NCBI GenBank assembly: GCA_006386115.1
Contig: VFIW01000040.1
Span: forward strand, 1-64,000
Length of the DNA: 64,000 bases
Direction: 5' to 3'
From: Globisporangium splendens
Lineage: Eukaryota > Oomycota > Peronosporomycetes > Pythiales > Pythiaceae
In this document: piece after piece, positions 1 through 11,482 of the stretch
How the letters are laid out: every line of letters begins with the position of its first letter
Numbering within the stretch: position 1 is the stretch's first letter
Program-made: the position numbers and the translations under genes
Notes under the pieces: generated by a model
The model's database searches: none
What the model was told of the DNA's origin: nothing
What the model saw: only the letters and a program-made list of their open reading frames with translations

Positions 1-2
1 AC

Positions 3-524
3 GTGACGTTCATGGAGAGAAACCACCTCTTCATCGAGCATCCGCTGCAAGCGGCGTACACCGCTGGATTTTACTTTTTGTTCCAGAATGCAGTCGTGCG
101 CGACCTCCAGCCGCTGCAAAACACCGAAGGGTTCTTTGGATACACGCTCGCGTTCCTGGGGAACATCCAAGAGATTGATGTTCGCGCGTCCATTCCGACG
201 CTCAATATCGGATTCACGATCGGGGGTTGTGTGCTGCTTGTCCTCTTCAGCGGAGGTGTCATTCTCTTCGGGAAACGAATTGAGGACTCGCTGCGGAAAG
301 ACGAGAACGCGCATCTGGTCGCCGAAGTGATGGTGAACGACTACAAATTCCCAACGCTGCTGCTGGGCAAGTCCATCGAGCATCAACCCGATCGTAGCTC
401 CTCGATGGCAGGGAAGAAAGTGCCGCTAAGCGACTTTCGCGCATCGGCGATCACGCTGCAGGACACAACGACAGGTAACCGAGTGTCGCTCTTCGATTCC
501 AAGCAGATCCATTTCAATGCGTGA
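3..524 (+). CDS. C-terminal part of a multi-pass membrane protein (5' end outside window)
   Basis: The reading frame is open from the window edge to a TGA at 522-524 and gives about 173 residues, so the true start lies upstream. The visible part has an amphipathic segment (FIEHPLQAAYTAGFYFLFQ), one clear hydrophobic helix (IGFTIGGCVLLVLFSGGVIL) and a polar tail containing LVAEVMVNDYKFPTLLL. The same layout (N-H-L-[FY]-I-E, LAF-x-NI, one helix, then L-[IV]-[NA]-[ED]-x-KFP-LLL) recurs in the broken gene at 1013-3601 and the fragment at 63505-63782, so this is one family. I do not recognise a named domain. It converges tail-to-tail with the 1013-3601 gene. Function unknown; membrane location is inferred from the helix. 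Confidence 0.55.
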   Translation: MTFMERNHLFIEHPLQAAYTAGFYFLFQNAVVRDLQPLQNTEGFFGYTLAFLGNIQEIDVRASIPTLNIGFTIGGCVLLVLFSGGVILFGKRIEDSLRKDENAHLVAEVMVNDYKFPTLLLGKSIEHQPDRSSSMAGKKVPLSDFRASAITLQDTTTGNRVSLFDSKQIHFNA

Positions 525-1012
525 GTTAAGTATGGCAAAACGGATCTGGCGTTCAGTATTAGAAACTAGAGCCAACCCATCCCATTTCGCGAGGTTGGCG
601 ACCAGATAGTTTGAGGGAAACGAGAGAAGAGTAGAAAACACCAGTGATGCTAATCCAAGTTCGAGGGTATTTAGCAGGATCGTATGAAAGCAGCAGCTTG
701 CTACTGACCGAAGTTAAATGTGGTAATGACTTCAGGCAGTTCCCTCAACGTAATGCAAGGCGAAGGTGAGTGCATTAGAAATCCAGCGCTCCTCCTTATA
801 CCACAAGCCATGCCACGAATGACATCCAAATGTTTGGTGTGCATTTTGTTGTTTCGATGCAGTGTGCCCACGTGACTGAGTACAAGTGTCTGCAAAACTC
901 TCTCTCGGTAGTCACGATACTTTCGACCGTTCGGGATAGTGTTCTCCAACAGTGTGTCAAACTAGTGCTATTTGGTTGAGATCGAGAACAACATGTCTCC
1001 CGTCTGCGTGGG
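525..1012. other. Intergenic, between convergent 3' ends
   Basis: About 490 bases between the stop codons of two convergent members of the same membrane protein family. I see no gene, RNA or repeat here. Confidence 0.5.
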
Positions 1013-3601
1013 TCAGCACTCCACGCTCAAGGCGAAACCCGTCCAAAGGCGAGTTCTTTGCAAGCTTCTCATCGTCATTTTGAGGAAGTTCGCTGTTATC
1101 TTGGCACCTTCACGTACGTCAATCGTCGACTTGAAGAGCAAGAGCGGGAATTTCCTCTCGTTAATCAGGGCTTCGGTAACGCTGTGCGCGTCCAGCGCTT
1201 GCTGTAGTTTTGTCTTCCCTTGATTATCACTAATCACGATCGCAATAGCGATCCCAAAGAGAATACAGGCGGTACACAACGTGGAAATGGCGTTCGACAG
1301 TGGACTCGACAGCTTGATGTCAATGAGTCGGATGTTGTTGACAAAGGCGAGAGTGACCGAACTCCCAAGGGAACTGTTCGCTGAGTTGTTGAGAACGCCG
1401 TGCACAGCAGCATCTTGGAAGAGGTAGAAGAACGCCGCCGTGTACACTGGCTGCAGAGTCTTTTCGATGTAGAGATGGTTCAATACTGTGCGGTGCACGA
1501 AGTCTTCAGCATCCATGGAGCAATTTTCAGAGTCGACATCGGAAGGACTCGGCCAGCTCACATTATCGAAGTTTCGGGGAAGAATCACTTCACGCTTGAT
1601 CTTGTCATTCTGGCTATGGATATCTGCCGTCGTCGCCAACGAGATCATGTAATCTGTTACCTGTTCGGCATAGTCGTCCCTTGGTTCTAAACTGTGTGCC
1701 GACAATCGTCTGCTGCCAACAAGAAGATGTTGTTCCGGGTTTGTGGACTGAAGCTTGTAGCTCAACCCACGGCGCATCGTGTCGTCGCTTCGTAGACATT
1801 TCGCACCGTACCAATCAGCGAGATCGCGCGTCTCCCAGGAGAGCAAACCGACTGTGATCGAGTACAACTTGTGTGCGTTTTTCAACGATACAATGGTCGT
1901 TGCACCCAAACGTGTTTGAACCGATCGAGATGTGATTTCGTCACCTTTAATGCGTTTCCCGAAGCCGATGCTGTACATTGATGTGGCCGACATGTTCGAG
2001 CAAAAGACAAAGGGTCTCAACGTTGAGGTGGCGGAGCCGTTAATCTTCTGTGCAAATCTCACGCTTGGGTCTTCTCGCGATTTGATGTTCCAACAAGCCG
2101 CGAGCGCCATGGCGTGCGGTCGGACGTAAACCCGCTCGCCGTCGTCTGGCAGTGCGCACGCGCTTGGGCTACAGCTATCATAAGCAATCATGTCGCAATA
2201 GCTGTCGGTGGGGTCTCGTCAACTTCCCATCCGCCTTGCGAATCGTTGTACTCAATCTGGCGACTAAGAAAATTCTGGAGCAATGGGATTTCGAGGGTGA
2301 TCGCATCAAATGTGATACCCTCTGCGAGGTTCGCTTGTGTAAACTCCACTTCAACTTCGGTCGCGGATACATTCGCAGCTTGGTTGAACAATTGAGGTAA
2401 GGTTTTGTTCACGTACTTCAGAGCATCCTCGTCTGTGCTGCTGTTGGAGAGTGGACCAGATTTCAAGAGATCCAGCAATGGAAACTCGTACAAATCCTCG
2501 CGGTGTCCATCGGGATAGGATAGTTTGTCGACGAATTAACGACTTCGTCGGCAGGGACAAAGAACTCGTTGATCGCATCTTGTGCAAAGTTGGTCAGGAG
2601 CGCCAATCCGTTGATATCCCACTGATTGATCAACTCCTGCGCCATCAGAACGCTGTGGAGTGCTAAATTCAAGGCTTTGTGTTTTTCCATGGGTAGCGTT
2701 TGAGATGCATTCCCAGAGTGCGTGGTGCCATCGATTAATTTGATGGTGATCGAGTTCCGGGGAACAAATTTGACGGATTGAGTCGGCGCGATAGATTCTT
2801 TGAGGGTGTTGCTGTGCCATGTGCGCGAAGGGAACCCATAGTTCGCTAAAGAACGTATCCAGTTCGATCCCTGGAATGCATGCATTGCGGTTTTGGACTG
2901 AGCTCCTCGTGCAAAATGCTGTTCCGCAACAGCGTGTTCGTGAGCAAGTTCTTCGCACTATCTTCTCGGAGACTCTTGTCGGATGTTGTCGCGAACGGCA
3001 TACGAAGAGCAGTGTACACCGCCAAGTCCACATCGTTGTCAAGCGCACTTTGAGTGAGGTCGCGTGCCGATATGAACAATTGCGGAGGCTGAGGTGCGAC
3101 CTGCACGTTGATCGCACTGAAACCAGTGTTGAGCAGGTACATGGCGACCATCGTGGCTACCAAGACCACGTACTTGGACTGCAACGCCGTGGATCGATCC
3201 AAACTGAACTCGGTCCAAAAACAGAGAAACGCGACAGCGATGACCATCGGGAAGAAGAGTTCGATCGGCTGCGTGAGCGCGGACATCAAGTACCCGGAGT
3301 ACGAGTTGTACTGGCTCACCAACGTTGTCTGTGAGTCTCTGTCTTTTTCTGTCGAGTCGAAAGTCTCCAACGTGATTCCTCCGTTCGCACACAGACTCAT
3401 GAGCACAATGATCGCCGTCAGTACCGTCAACGATATCACCGAGAGGTAGATGCGCTGGATGCGGATCCGGACAGGAGCTAAGGGCTTCGAAAGTTGTTCG
3501 TGGGAGAATCGTGGTGACTGTGATAAGGGCGGCAGATTGGCGGTCCCCTTGGTTTCTGAGATGGTATCCTTAGCACTCCCCATGCTGCTCGTCTTGCTCA
3601 C
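1013..3601 (-). pseudogene. Frameshifted multi-pass membrane protein, same family as 3-524
   Basis: Four overlapping open segments on the minus strand read as one protein of roughly 860 residues: 3601-2846, 2885-2463, 2493-2188 and 2191-1013. Each junction is a frame change with a few bases to 40 bases of overlap and no credible GT-AG intron, so three frameshifts break the gene (real lesions or assembly indels). The N-terminal part has a helix (IYLSVISLTVLTAIIVLMSL), then two more (around LFFPMVIAVAFLCFW and YVVLVATMVAMYLL). A long, probably external domain follows with several NxS/T sites, and a final helix (TLCTACILFGIAIAIVI) precedes a tail with EALINERKFPLLL. The first ATG is at 3583, but the frame stays open upstream to about 3740, so the start is uncertain. 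No named domain recognised. Confidence 0.55.
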
Positions 3602-3675
3602 TGCGGCGTCGAAGTTGTTGTGGCTTACGATCGTGCCGCCAAAGGCAGGGCTTTGGGGCAGAGACTGCTCTCTTT

Positions 3676-4967
3676 TCAGTTGTACCCAAGAGACCTCAAC
3701 ACTGCGTTTGAAAATTTGCTCTCGTTGTTTTTAACAGGGTATACAATAAGTGTGGTGCTGTGTGCCTCAGCCTTTGACTGGACACAACAGCGGAGTGAGG
3801 AAAACCTCTGATCTTTCAGAACGAGACGTCGCTTCACACTTCGAAGTACCTTTTTAGAGGTATGAAGCACCAGCGAGGGAACAGCAGATAATATGAGTGC
3901 AATCCACATTCGGTGGGGTTTTGTTGAGCACGATTTGTGTCGTACTCACCACAAAAATGGGGAACAAAGCTATACGACTAGAGTTCCAGATTTGTAGAGC
4001 AATCTTGTGCGTGCGGCTCGACTCCCTTGTGGGTCACTCCTCAAGATCTGACAAGCGGAAGATCTGCATGGCAGCTCAGTGACTGATATCCTCCGGACCA
4101 ATCGTCCACAGATGCATGAGACGAACAAAATCGATGGCGACGCTGTGAAACCGTTAAATCGAATTCACGCCGCGACAACAGTTGTTGGACTGAGATTTTC
4201 GCTTCGCAATCCTCGTCGGCTCGCGAAACGCAGCAACGCAAACAAAAACAATTGTTCATCGTTTTGAGAATTAACTTGCACCATCGAACAGAGGACATCG
4301 GTGGGAAGCATGTACCCGTTCCAACGATATTTAGAACGAAGGGAATGATTGCTTGTCGAACGGTGGCATCAAGCAAAACAACACATGCGAACAAACGGAA
4401 TGGGTTTGCTTCGTACAACAAGAGTAAGAATGATGGCTTCAAGGCAATCATTTGTGTTGTTGTCGAAGACCGAAGGCTGGGTAGGTCGTATGAGTATGCA
4501 AAGCACACGTAGCAAGCAACATTGAGACCATCCTCCCTCAAAATGTTTGCAAAACAACACTCTGTATTGCAGACACCTTGAACAAGAAGGCAGCGTGAAA
4601 CAGCCATGAAGTTCGCTGTACAGTAATCTGTGCAGCCAAGAAGATGCTCCCAAGTGCAACCTGGAAAGTCAACATCCAAATAGAGACAGCGGGCTCTCTT
4701 CGGTAAAGCAGCCACTCCAGCAAGCCATTCCGCCGATGGCCCCTGAGCGCCTTTCTCGGTTGGATCTTCTCTCTCGTAGCGAACGCACTTATGTCCGATC
4801 CAGTCAACCAAATGGATGCAGCAGGAATGAATGTGTACCGGCATGCGCGGGGTCGCCTGGAGCAGAAACATGTCAACCTGACGCAGCAGATTCCCGCGAG
4901 AGCTCAAGCAAGGGAGCGTGATCAGGATGTTTCTTATCACACTGCCGTCAGTGTGACGAAGACACAC
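3676..4967 (-). pseudogene. Probable decayed membrane-protein gene
   Basis: Several minus-strand frames carry membrane-like stretches that do not join into one frame. At 4876-4538 there is WLLYRREPAVSIWML followed by a helix-like run. At about 4440-4250 there is YEANPFRLFACVVLLDATVR then AIIPFVLNIVGTG. At 3909-3840 there is MWIALILSAVPSLVLHT. The order and spacing suit a degraded multi-pass membrane protein, possibly an upstream part of, or a relative of, the 1013-3601 gene. The frame at 4967-4041 is open for 308 codons, but its composition is only partly protein-like. I cannot name a family, and random open frames remain possible. Confidence 0.3.
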
Positions 4968-7025
4968 TTTAGCGTGGCTGACTGATGGCTGCTTTCGTAT
5001 GAACGACGAGGGCTCACCTCAGATTGAAGGCCGATTTCGCGGATACTCGCTACGGCTGCAACGTTATAGAGCAGTCAGCGCTGTCAAAGAGACTGGCAGA
5101 TGCAACCAACCTCACGGACGCAGATGCCATGCGGCAGCATCGCCGTGATGAGTGAGGCTGGCGCTGAGTCACTTGGATAAACTCTTGCCGTGGCAAGATC
5201 ACGTGCAGCGCGGAAGAGAGGCGCATCACGACATTATATATCAGCAATAGACAGACTCGCCTCCTCTCTTCTCCTCCCAAGAGAGAGAGAGAGAGTGCGA
5301 GGCATCGACTTCTGCATGTTGCAAAGAGCTCATGCCACTTCAACGTCGCGTTTGTGTCCCCAACATGTGATACACAAGGGGTAGGCCAGTTGGGTGGTTT
5401 AAAGAATTCCGCCAATCACTGCGTCGAGAATTATGACGCAACAAAATCACGCTGTTTGGTTCGCTGGTTCATGATTGCTTGATACTGTTGATTGGTAAGA
5501 AATCATCGACGTGACAAAGCCCAAAATGACTGTTCCGGAGCTACCGAATTTTTAATGATACCCAAAATAATCAGATGATTTAAGTCGAAATCATACTTTG
5601 GATGAAGAAAAACTCTTGCAGCTGGGAGCAAAATGAGAACCGCTCTCTCCCCCTCACCGCCCAGTTTGCCCCTTACATTGGCGCATCTCAACCGCAGCCA
5701 AAGTTTGTTTCGATTGAGAGTTTGTGGTGATTTCTTCGCAGTAGCCTTTGCAAACAATGCCATTGAAAAATGGAGCTGATTTTCATTGCATGGAGGTCGA
5801 ACAAGGCATACGACTTTGCTCCTGAACTTACAGCCCTGTCCGACTTGCGCAGTTTTACTTGGCATCAACTGTTGCTTTTTTTTTTTATTTATTTCGTAAT
5901 TTGCTTGCATTACGATACCGCATTATCACTGGCCACATAGAAAGAGACTGGCAGCACCCTCCACGCTGTTTGCAGTTTTCTGCTTAAGCGCTCGTGTCGA
6001 TTTCGACGCATGCACAGCGCACATCTGGCATTACAATACCGAGAGCCACAGGTGGAAGAAACGCAGGAAAATCCTGTCAAGGCTCCAATCAACCACGGTT
6101 AAAGCGCTCTTTGTCAGTGTATTGGAGTCTCTGTTGGCAACAGAGACTTGACGAATTACAAATTCGCCGCCATCAAGACCCATCCTAACAACACCTACAG
6201 TATGGCTGATCTTCGTTCGTCTTCACCGATTCGTGCGAAGTCAAGACGCTCCGCCTCTTTCTTTCCTTCGTTGCTCGAAGGAACCTACACTTTTCGCTTC
6301 GCCAACTGCGTGTGGACACGCTCAGAGACCTCCCTCGGAGTCCACGCACGCTCGTTCATTCACACTCGACTCGATTTGATTGGCTTTCGCCTGACGGATG
6401 AGTGGACTTTTGATCACAAGAGAGGGAGGGAGGCTGTTGAGTGGTTCGGGGTGGGAGATTGACTTCATTTCCTGCGCATCCCCCCGTTGCAGCATCAAGA
6501 CCACGAAAGACAGGCACCATTCACAATCTGCAAGACACGTTTCGCTTTTCTGTGTCTTTCTGTCAGCACACTCGGGACAGGACATAAAAAAAACGGAACC
6601 AAAAACCTCGGACAGAGGCAAGCCGCTGCTGAGTGCTCTTTTTGCAGTGCACGTCTCATTTACGTTCGCTTCTGTACCGTTTCTACCTACTCCAGATGTT
6701 TAGCCACAACCCTTTCCCTAAGTTGTAACAGAGGTACCGTGTTAATTTTGGAACCAGAAAGGATTAAAAGATTAAAGTACCGTTCCCTCCCGTTCTTTTT
6801 AACGGTTGAACCGCCATACATTTGTTTCCCTTTGACATCCCAGCCTAGCCGGGACGCCTCGTGCTTCGCATAGGAGAAGGATGCGTGGCTCGATTTGTCT
6901 GGATTGGACGATGGATGAGTGGATTTCGTTGAGCCATTTTCGCACACATACAGTATTGCTCTCGACCTGATCCACAAGGCTCGAGGCCGAAACGAGCAGC
7001 TCCGATCGTCCCGTTCGCCCCTGCA
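4968..7025. other. Long intergenic region upstream of the transporter cluster
   Basis: About 2 kb with no convincing gene on either strand. It contains a short GA microsatellite at about 5279-5295 and a T-rich run at about 5876-5888. Short open frames are present but show no domain, no signal peptide and no splice logic. The last stretch (from about 6991) is the 5' leader shared with the second transporter copy. Confidence 0.5.
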
Positions 7026-7043
7026 GCTCACTTCCCAATTTCC
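7026..7043 (+). promoter_or_regulatory. Oomycete-type initiator of transporter copy 1
   Basis: GCTCACTTCCCAATTTCC lies 17 bases before the ATG at 7060. It closely fits the oomycete core promoter initiator described for Phytophthora-type genes (TCA-TTYY then CAWTTT). The same element precedes copies 2 and 3. Confidence 0.6.
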
Positions 7044-7059
7044 AGTCTCGTGAGCAACG

Positions 7060-8898
7060 ATGGACAAGGGATCGCCACTCAAGTCGCCGCTTGGCACGCC
7101 TGCCGCCCCCTACGCCAGTGTCTGGGACAACCGTCCACGTAAATACAAGAATGTGCTGCTCGAGGTCACGCTCTTCATCCTCATGATGGAGCTCGCCGAG
7201 CGTCTCAGTTACTACGGTATCAACCAGGGTCTCAAGAACTTCATGATGCGCATCGGCTGGAGCTCCGTCTCAGCTTCTTCCCTCAAGTCGACCTGGACGT
7301 CCATTTGCTACATGTCACCGATCTTCGGAGCCTACTTGGCTGATGAACGCTGGGGTCGTTTCCGTGTGATCTTGACCTTCGGTATCTGGTACTGCATCGG
7401 TGACTTCTTGGTCGCTATCGCTGCGTACCCGAGCATCATGACGAACAGTTCGGTCGTGAACCCGATCTTCGTCATTGGTCTGTTCATCGGTATCGGTATC
7501 GGTACTGGTGCGATCAAGTCGAATGTGATCACGCTTGGTGCCGACCAGTTCGACCCAAACGATCCAAAGGAAGTCGTCCAGAAGAACACGTACTTCAGCT
7601 ACTTCTACTTCTGCATCAATGCTGGTGCGACGGTGTCGTACGGCTACTTCTCGACGTTGTGCGTTGACGGTTCCAGTTTGATTCCTGCGGAGTACGGTTA
7701 CTTCGCGACGTACATGATCTGTGCTGCTGTGATGGCGATTGCGATTGTGTTCCTGCTCATTGGTTACCCTCGTTACGTGCACATGAAGCCAACGGACAAG
7801 GCGTTGTCTGGATTCGTTAGGCTTGTGTTGTCGAACGCCGGAGTGACTCGTAGGGGAATGTTTCTTCTGGCAAGCACTGGATGCTTCTTTATCGCGTTTT
7901 TTGTGAACATCATTGCTGCTTTCACTGCGAGCAAAGGCAAAACCGGTGAGACCTTCTCGTACATCGCTGGTGTCTTTGTGGTCATCGCTGTTGTCGGTTG
8001 GATCTACGTCGGTCTGGACAACTCTTTCCTTGACGTGTCCAAGATCTCCCGCGGTGGCAACTTCGACGACGAACGTGTCGATGGCTACAAGCGTCTCGTT
8101 CGGGTGCTTCCGTTTGCTGCATTCACTATCATCTGGCAGTGCGCGTACGACCAGACCGATGCCAACTTCCAGTCGATCACCCAGCAGTGCGACTTGCGTC
8201 TCGACACGAGCGACCCAGACTCATCCCAGGTCCCAGGTGCGATGCTCGGTGTCTTCGATCCAATTGTGATTGTCATTTGCATCCCGATCTTGGACTCGAT
8301 CATCTACCCGTTCTACACGAAGAAGGTTGGCAAGGCTCCAAGTGCGTTCGGCAAAGCGTTGACTGGTTTGGTGCTTGCGGCAACCGGTATCTTCTGGTCG
8401 GGTATCTTCGAAATCCTTCGTCGTAACTCGGGTGCTCTTGTTGGTCCAGACGGCGGTCCAATTCTTGACAAGGGCAGTGATCAGCCAATGAACAAGATGT
8501 ACTGGGCTGGCGCGATCCCGAACTACGTGTTCATCGCCCTCGCTGAATGTCTGATCAATGTCACGGCGTATGATGTTTTCTACTCGACTGTACCGTTGTC
8601 GTTGAAGAGTACGGCTCAAGCGACCAACTTGCTGATGGTGTGCATGGGCAGTATCATGACGTCGGTGTTCACGATCATGTTCCGTCCGTACTTGCCATCG
8701 GACGACCTGAACGAAGGCAACTTGGAGTACATGTTCTTCACGGTTGGCTCAGTCAGCGTTGTCAACATGATTGCGTTCGTGCTGGTCATGAAGAAGATGG
8801 ACTTTGGCTTTGCGTCGTCCCCTGAGAACAACGACGAGAACAACTTGATCGCCAACGACTCGGTCGTCTCCCGGGAGAGCATCGGTGCCACCAAGTAG
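7060..8898 (+). CDS. Proton-coupled oligopeptide transporter (POT/PTR2), copy 1
   Basis: A 612-residue, intronless member of the POT/PTR2 (SLC15-like, major facilitator) family, which imports di- and tripeptides with protons across the plasma membrane. The family's proton-coupling ExxER motif is ELAER at residues 44-48, followed by SYYG. PTR2 signature 1 is FGAYLADERWGR (89-100), GADQF is at 160-164, and signature 2 is YFYFCINAGA (181-190). About 12 hydrophobic helices are visible and length is normal for fungal/oomycete PTR2. The ATG at 7060 is chosen because it follows the initiator element and begins the same MDKGSPLKSPLGTP N-terminus as copy 2. It is the first of three tandem same-strand copies. 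It differs from copy 2 mainly near residues 250-290 and at the C-terminal tail. Confidence 0.93.
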   Translation: MDKGSPLKSPLGTPAAPYASVWDNRPRKYKNVLLEVTLFILMMELAERLSYYGINQGLKNFMMRIGWSSVSASSLKSTWTSICYMSPIFGAYLADERWGRFRVILTFGIWYCIGDFLVAIAAYPSIMTNSSVVNPIFVIGLFIGIGIGTGAIKSNVITLGADQFDPNDPKEVVQKNTYFSYFYFCINAGATVSYGYFSTLCVDGSSLIPAEYGYFATYMICAAVMAIAIVFLLIGYPRYVHMKPTDKALSGFVRLVLSNAGVTRRGMFLLASTGCFFIAFFVNIIAAFTASKGKTGETFSYIAGVFVVIAVVGWIYVGLDNSFLDVSKISRGGNFDDERVDGYKRLVRVLPFAAFTIIWQCAYDQTDANFQSITQQCDLRLDTSDPDSSQVPGAMLGVFDPIVIVICIPILDSIIYPFYTKKVGKAPSAFGKALTGLVLAATGIFWSGIFEILRRNSGALVGPDGGPILDKGSDQPMNKMYWAGAIPNYVFIALAECLINVTAYDVFYSTVPLSLKSTAQATNLLMVCMGSIMTSVFTIMFRPYLPSDDLNEGNLEYMFFTVGSVSVVNMIAFVLVMKKMDFGFASSPENNDENNLIANDSVVSRESIGATK

Positions 8899-9606
8899 GC
8901 GGTTGTGTAGCAGTTGACGAATCTCTTTCTCCTTTCATTGGGTTTGTAAAGCGTGGCATGTAATGAGCAGCTCCATTGCGCTTCTTTCACATGAGCTTTT
9001 TGTTGTTTTGACGTGCACACAGCGTCATGATGAGACTCGATTAACAGGTATTAGTCAGATGACAGAACACGAAACAGTTGCCCCTGCTCTGCACACCCAG
9101 TCAACCTCTCAGCCATCTGTGCAAAAAAGGAGCTTGTCCAATCATGGTATTGCGAGAATGACAAGAATTAGCCCTACCCCGTATTGGTACGACAATGTCA
9201 TCCAATAAAATCCGCGTATGGGAGCTCGTCATAATGACACGACCTAACAGAGCGACGTGATTGGCTATCTGCTTTTCACGTCATGACAACCTGAGACCGT
9301 TCTCTTGTCACGAGCAGAGAAAGGCCACGAGATCTACTGTCTGTCCTTTCTCACAGCATCAGAGTGTTTGCTTGCACAACGTGAAGGATTCACCTTTGCG
9401 CGGTGGGAGGGGGATGTACGAATGTGTACGAAACCGTACTCGAGCGGAATGGAGCGCACATCCTCGGCGCGGTCTCCCGATATCCCAGGCGCATAAGTGC
9501 GCTCCCCACCTCAGATCGCACTGTAGGTGCTGCAGCGCGTGACTGCCATCGACCGCAGCCAGTCGACGTGCAACGAGGAGCTCCGATCGTCCCGTTCGCC
9601 CCTGCA
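8899..9606. other. Intergenic between transporter copies 1 and 2
   Basis: About 0.7 kb with no gene seen. Its last 70 bases repeat the 5' leader of copy 1 almost exactly (from about 9571), so the duplication unit includes promoter and leader. Confidence 0.5.
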
Positions 9607-9624
9607 GCTCACTTCCCAATTTCC
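9607..9624 (+). promoter_or_regulatory. Oomycete-type initiator of transporter copy 2
   Basis: Identical to the copy 1 element (GCTCACTTCCCAATTTCC) at the same distance from the start codon, inside a leader of about 70 bases shared by the two genes. Confidence 0.6.
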
Positions 9625-9640
9625 AGTCTCGTGAGCAACG

Positions 9641-11482
9641 ATGGACAAGGGATCGCCACTCAAGTCGCCGCTTGGCACGCCTGCCGCCCCCTACGCCAGT
9701 GTCTGGGACAACCGTCCACGTAAATTCAAGAATGTGCTGCTCGAGGTCACGCTCTTCATCCTCATGATGGAGCTCGCCGAGCGTCTCAGTTACTACGGTA
9801 TCAACCAGGGTCTCAAGAACTTCATGATGCGCATCGGCTGGAGCTCCGTCTCGGCGTCCGCGCTCAAGTCGACCTGGACGTCCATTTGCTACATGTCACC
9901 GATCTTTGGCGCGTACATGGCTGATGAACGCTGGGGTCGTTTCCGTGTGATCTTGACCTTCGGTATCTGGTACTGCATCGGTGACTTCTTGGTCGCTATC
10001 GCTGCGTACCCGAGCATCATGACGAACAGTTCGGTCGTGAACCCGATCTTCGTCATTGGTCTGTTCATCGGTATCGGTATCGGTACTGGTGCGATCAAGT
10101 CGAATGTGATCACGCTTGGTGCCGACCAGTTCGACCCAAACGATCCAAAGGAAGTCGTCCAGAAGAACACGTACTTCAGCTACTTCTACTTCTGCATCAA
10201 TGCTGGTGCGACGGTGTCGTACGGCTACTTCTCGACGTTGTGCGTTGACGGTTCCAGTTTGATTCCTGCGGAGTATGGTTACTTTGCGACGTACATGATC
10301 TGTGCTGCTGTGATGGCGATTGCGATTGTGTTCCTGCTCATTGGTTACCCTCGTTACGTGCACATGAAGCCAACGGACAAGGCGTTGTCTGGATTCGTCA
10401 AACTCGCCTTCTCCAATGCTAGTGTCACCACGAAGGGAAAGTTGCTTTTGGCTTCGACTGGATCGCTCTTCATGGGTTTCATTGTGAACATCATTGCTGC
10501 TTTCACTGCGAGCCACGGAAAGACTGGTGAAGACTTCTCGTACGTTGCTGGCGCTTTCATCTTGCTTGGTGTTGTCGGTTGGATCTACGTCGGTCTGGAC
10601 AACTCTTTCCTCGACGCGTCCAAGATCTCCCGCGGTGGCAACTTCGACGACGAACGTGTCGATGGCTACAAGCGTCTCGTTCGGGTGCTTCCATTCGCCG
10701 CTTTCACGGTTATCTGGAACTGTGCGTACGACCAGACCGATGCCAACTTCCAGTCGATCACCCAGCAGTGCGACTTGCGTCTCGACACGAGCGACCCAGA
10801 CTCATCCCAGGTCCCAGGTGCGATGCTCGGTGTCTTCGATCCAATTGTGATTGTCATTTGCATCCCGATCTTGGACTCGATCATCTACCCGTTCTACACG
10901 AAGAAGGTTGGCAAGGCTCCAAGTCAATTTGGCAAGGCGTTGGTTGGTCTCATTCTCGCTGCTGTCGGCATCTTCTGGTCGGGTATCTTCGAAATCCTTC
11001 GTCGTAACTCGGGTGCTCTTGTTGGTCCAGACGGCGGTCCAATTCTTGACAAGGGCAGTGATCAGCCAATGAACAAGATGTACTGGGCTGGCGCGATCCC
11101 GAACTACGTGTTCATCGCCCTCGCTGAATGTCTGATCAACGTCACAGCCTACGAAGTCTTCTACACGTCCGTGCCGTTGTCGTTGAAGAGTACGGCTCAA
11201 GCGACCAACTTGCTGATGAGTTGCATGGGCAGTATCATGACGTCGGTGTTCACGATCATGTTCCGTCCGTACTTGCCATCGGACGACCTGAACGAAGGCA
11301 ACCTGGAGTACATGTTCTTCACGGTGGGAGCTGTGAGCGTCGTCAACCTCATTGGTTTTGTGTTCGTGATGAAGAAGATGGACTTTGGCTTTTCGACCTC
11401 GAAGACGTACGAGGACAGCGGCGACCTGCGTGCTGGTAACGACTCGATCGTCTCCCGCGAAAGCATTGCCGCTGGCAAATAG
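9641..11482 (+). CDS. Proton-coupled oligopeptide transporter (POT/PTR2), copy 2
   Basis: A 613-residue paralogue of the preceding gene with the same start (MDKGSPLKSPLGTP), ELAER proton-coupling motif, LADERWGR-type first signature (here MADERWGR) and FYFCINAGA second signature. It therefore has the same predicted role, proton-driven uptake of small peptides. Long stretches are identical to copy 1 even at silent sites (for example most of codons 1-245 and 330-440). Other blocks differ in many residues at once, such as LAFSNASVTTKGKLLLASTG against LVLSNAGVTRRGMFLLASTG. This patchwork suggests gene conversion. The tail after KKMDFGF is unique (contains DSGDLRAGNDSIVSRES), perhaps a regulatory cytosolic end. 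Confidence 0.93.
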   Translation: MDKGSPLKSPLGTPAAPYASVWDNRPRKFKNVLLEVTLFILMMELAERLSYYGINQGLKNFMMRIGWSSVSASALKSTWTSICYMSPIFGAYMADERWGRFRVILTFGIWYCIGDFLVAIAAYPSIMTNSSVVNPIFVIGLFIGIGIGTGAIKSNVITLGADQFDPNDPKEVVQKNTYFSYFYFCINAGATVSYGYFSTLCVDGSSLIPAEYGYFATYMICAAVMAIAIVFLLIGYPRYVHMKPTDKALSGFVKLAFSNASVTTKGKLLLASTGSLFMGFIVNIIAAFTASHGKTGEDFSYVAGAFILLGVVGWIYVGLDNSFLDASKISRGGNFDDERVDGYKRLVRVLPFAAFTVIWNCAYDQTDANFQSITQQCDLRLDTSDPDSSQVPGAMLGVFDPIVIVICIPILDSIIYPFYTKKVGKAPSQFGKALVGLILAAVGIFWSGIFEILRRNSGALVGPDGGPILDKGSDQPMNKMYWAGAIPNYVFIALAECLINVTAYEVFYTSVPLSLKSTAQATNLLMSCMGSIMTSVFTIMFRPYLPSDDLNEGNLEYMFFTVGAVSVVNLIGFVFVMKKMDFGFSTSKTYEDSGDLRAGNDSIVSRESIAAGK

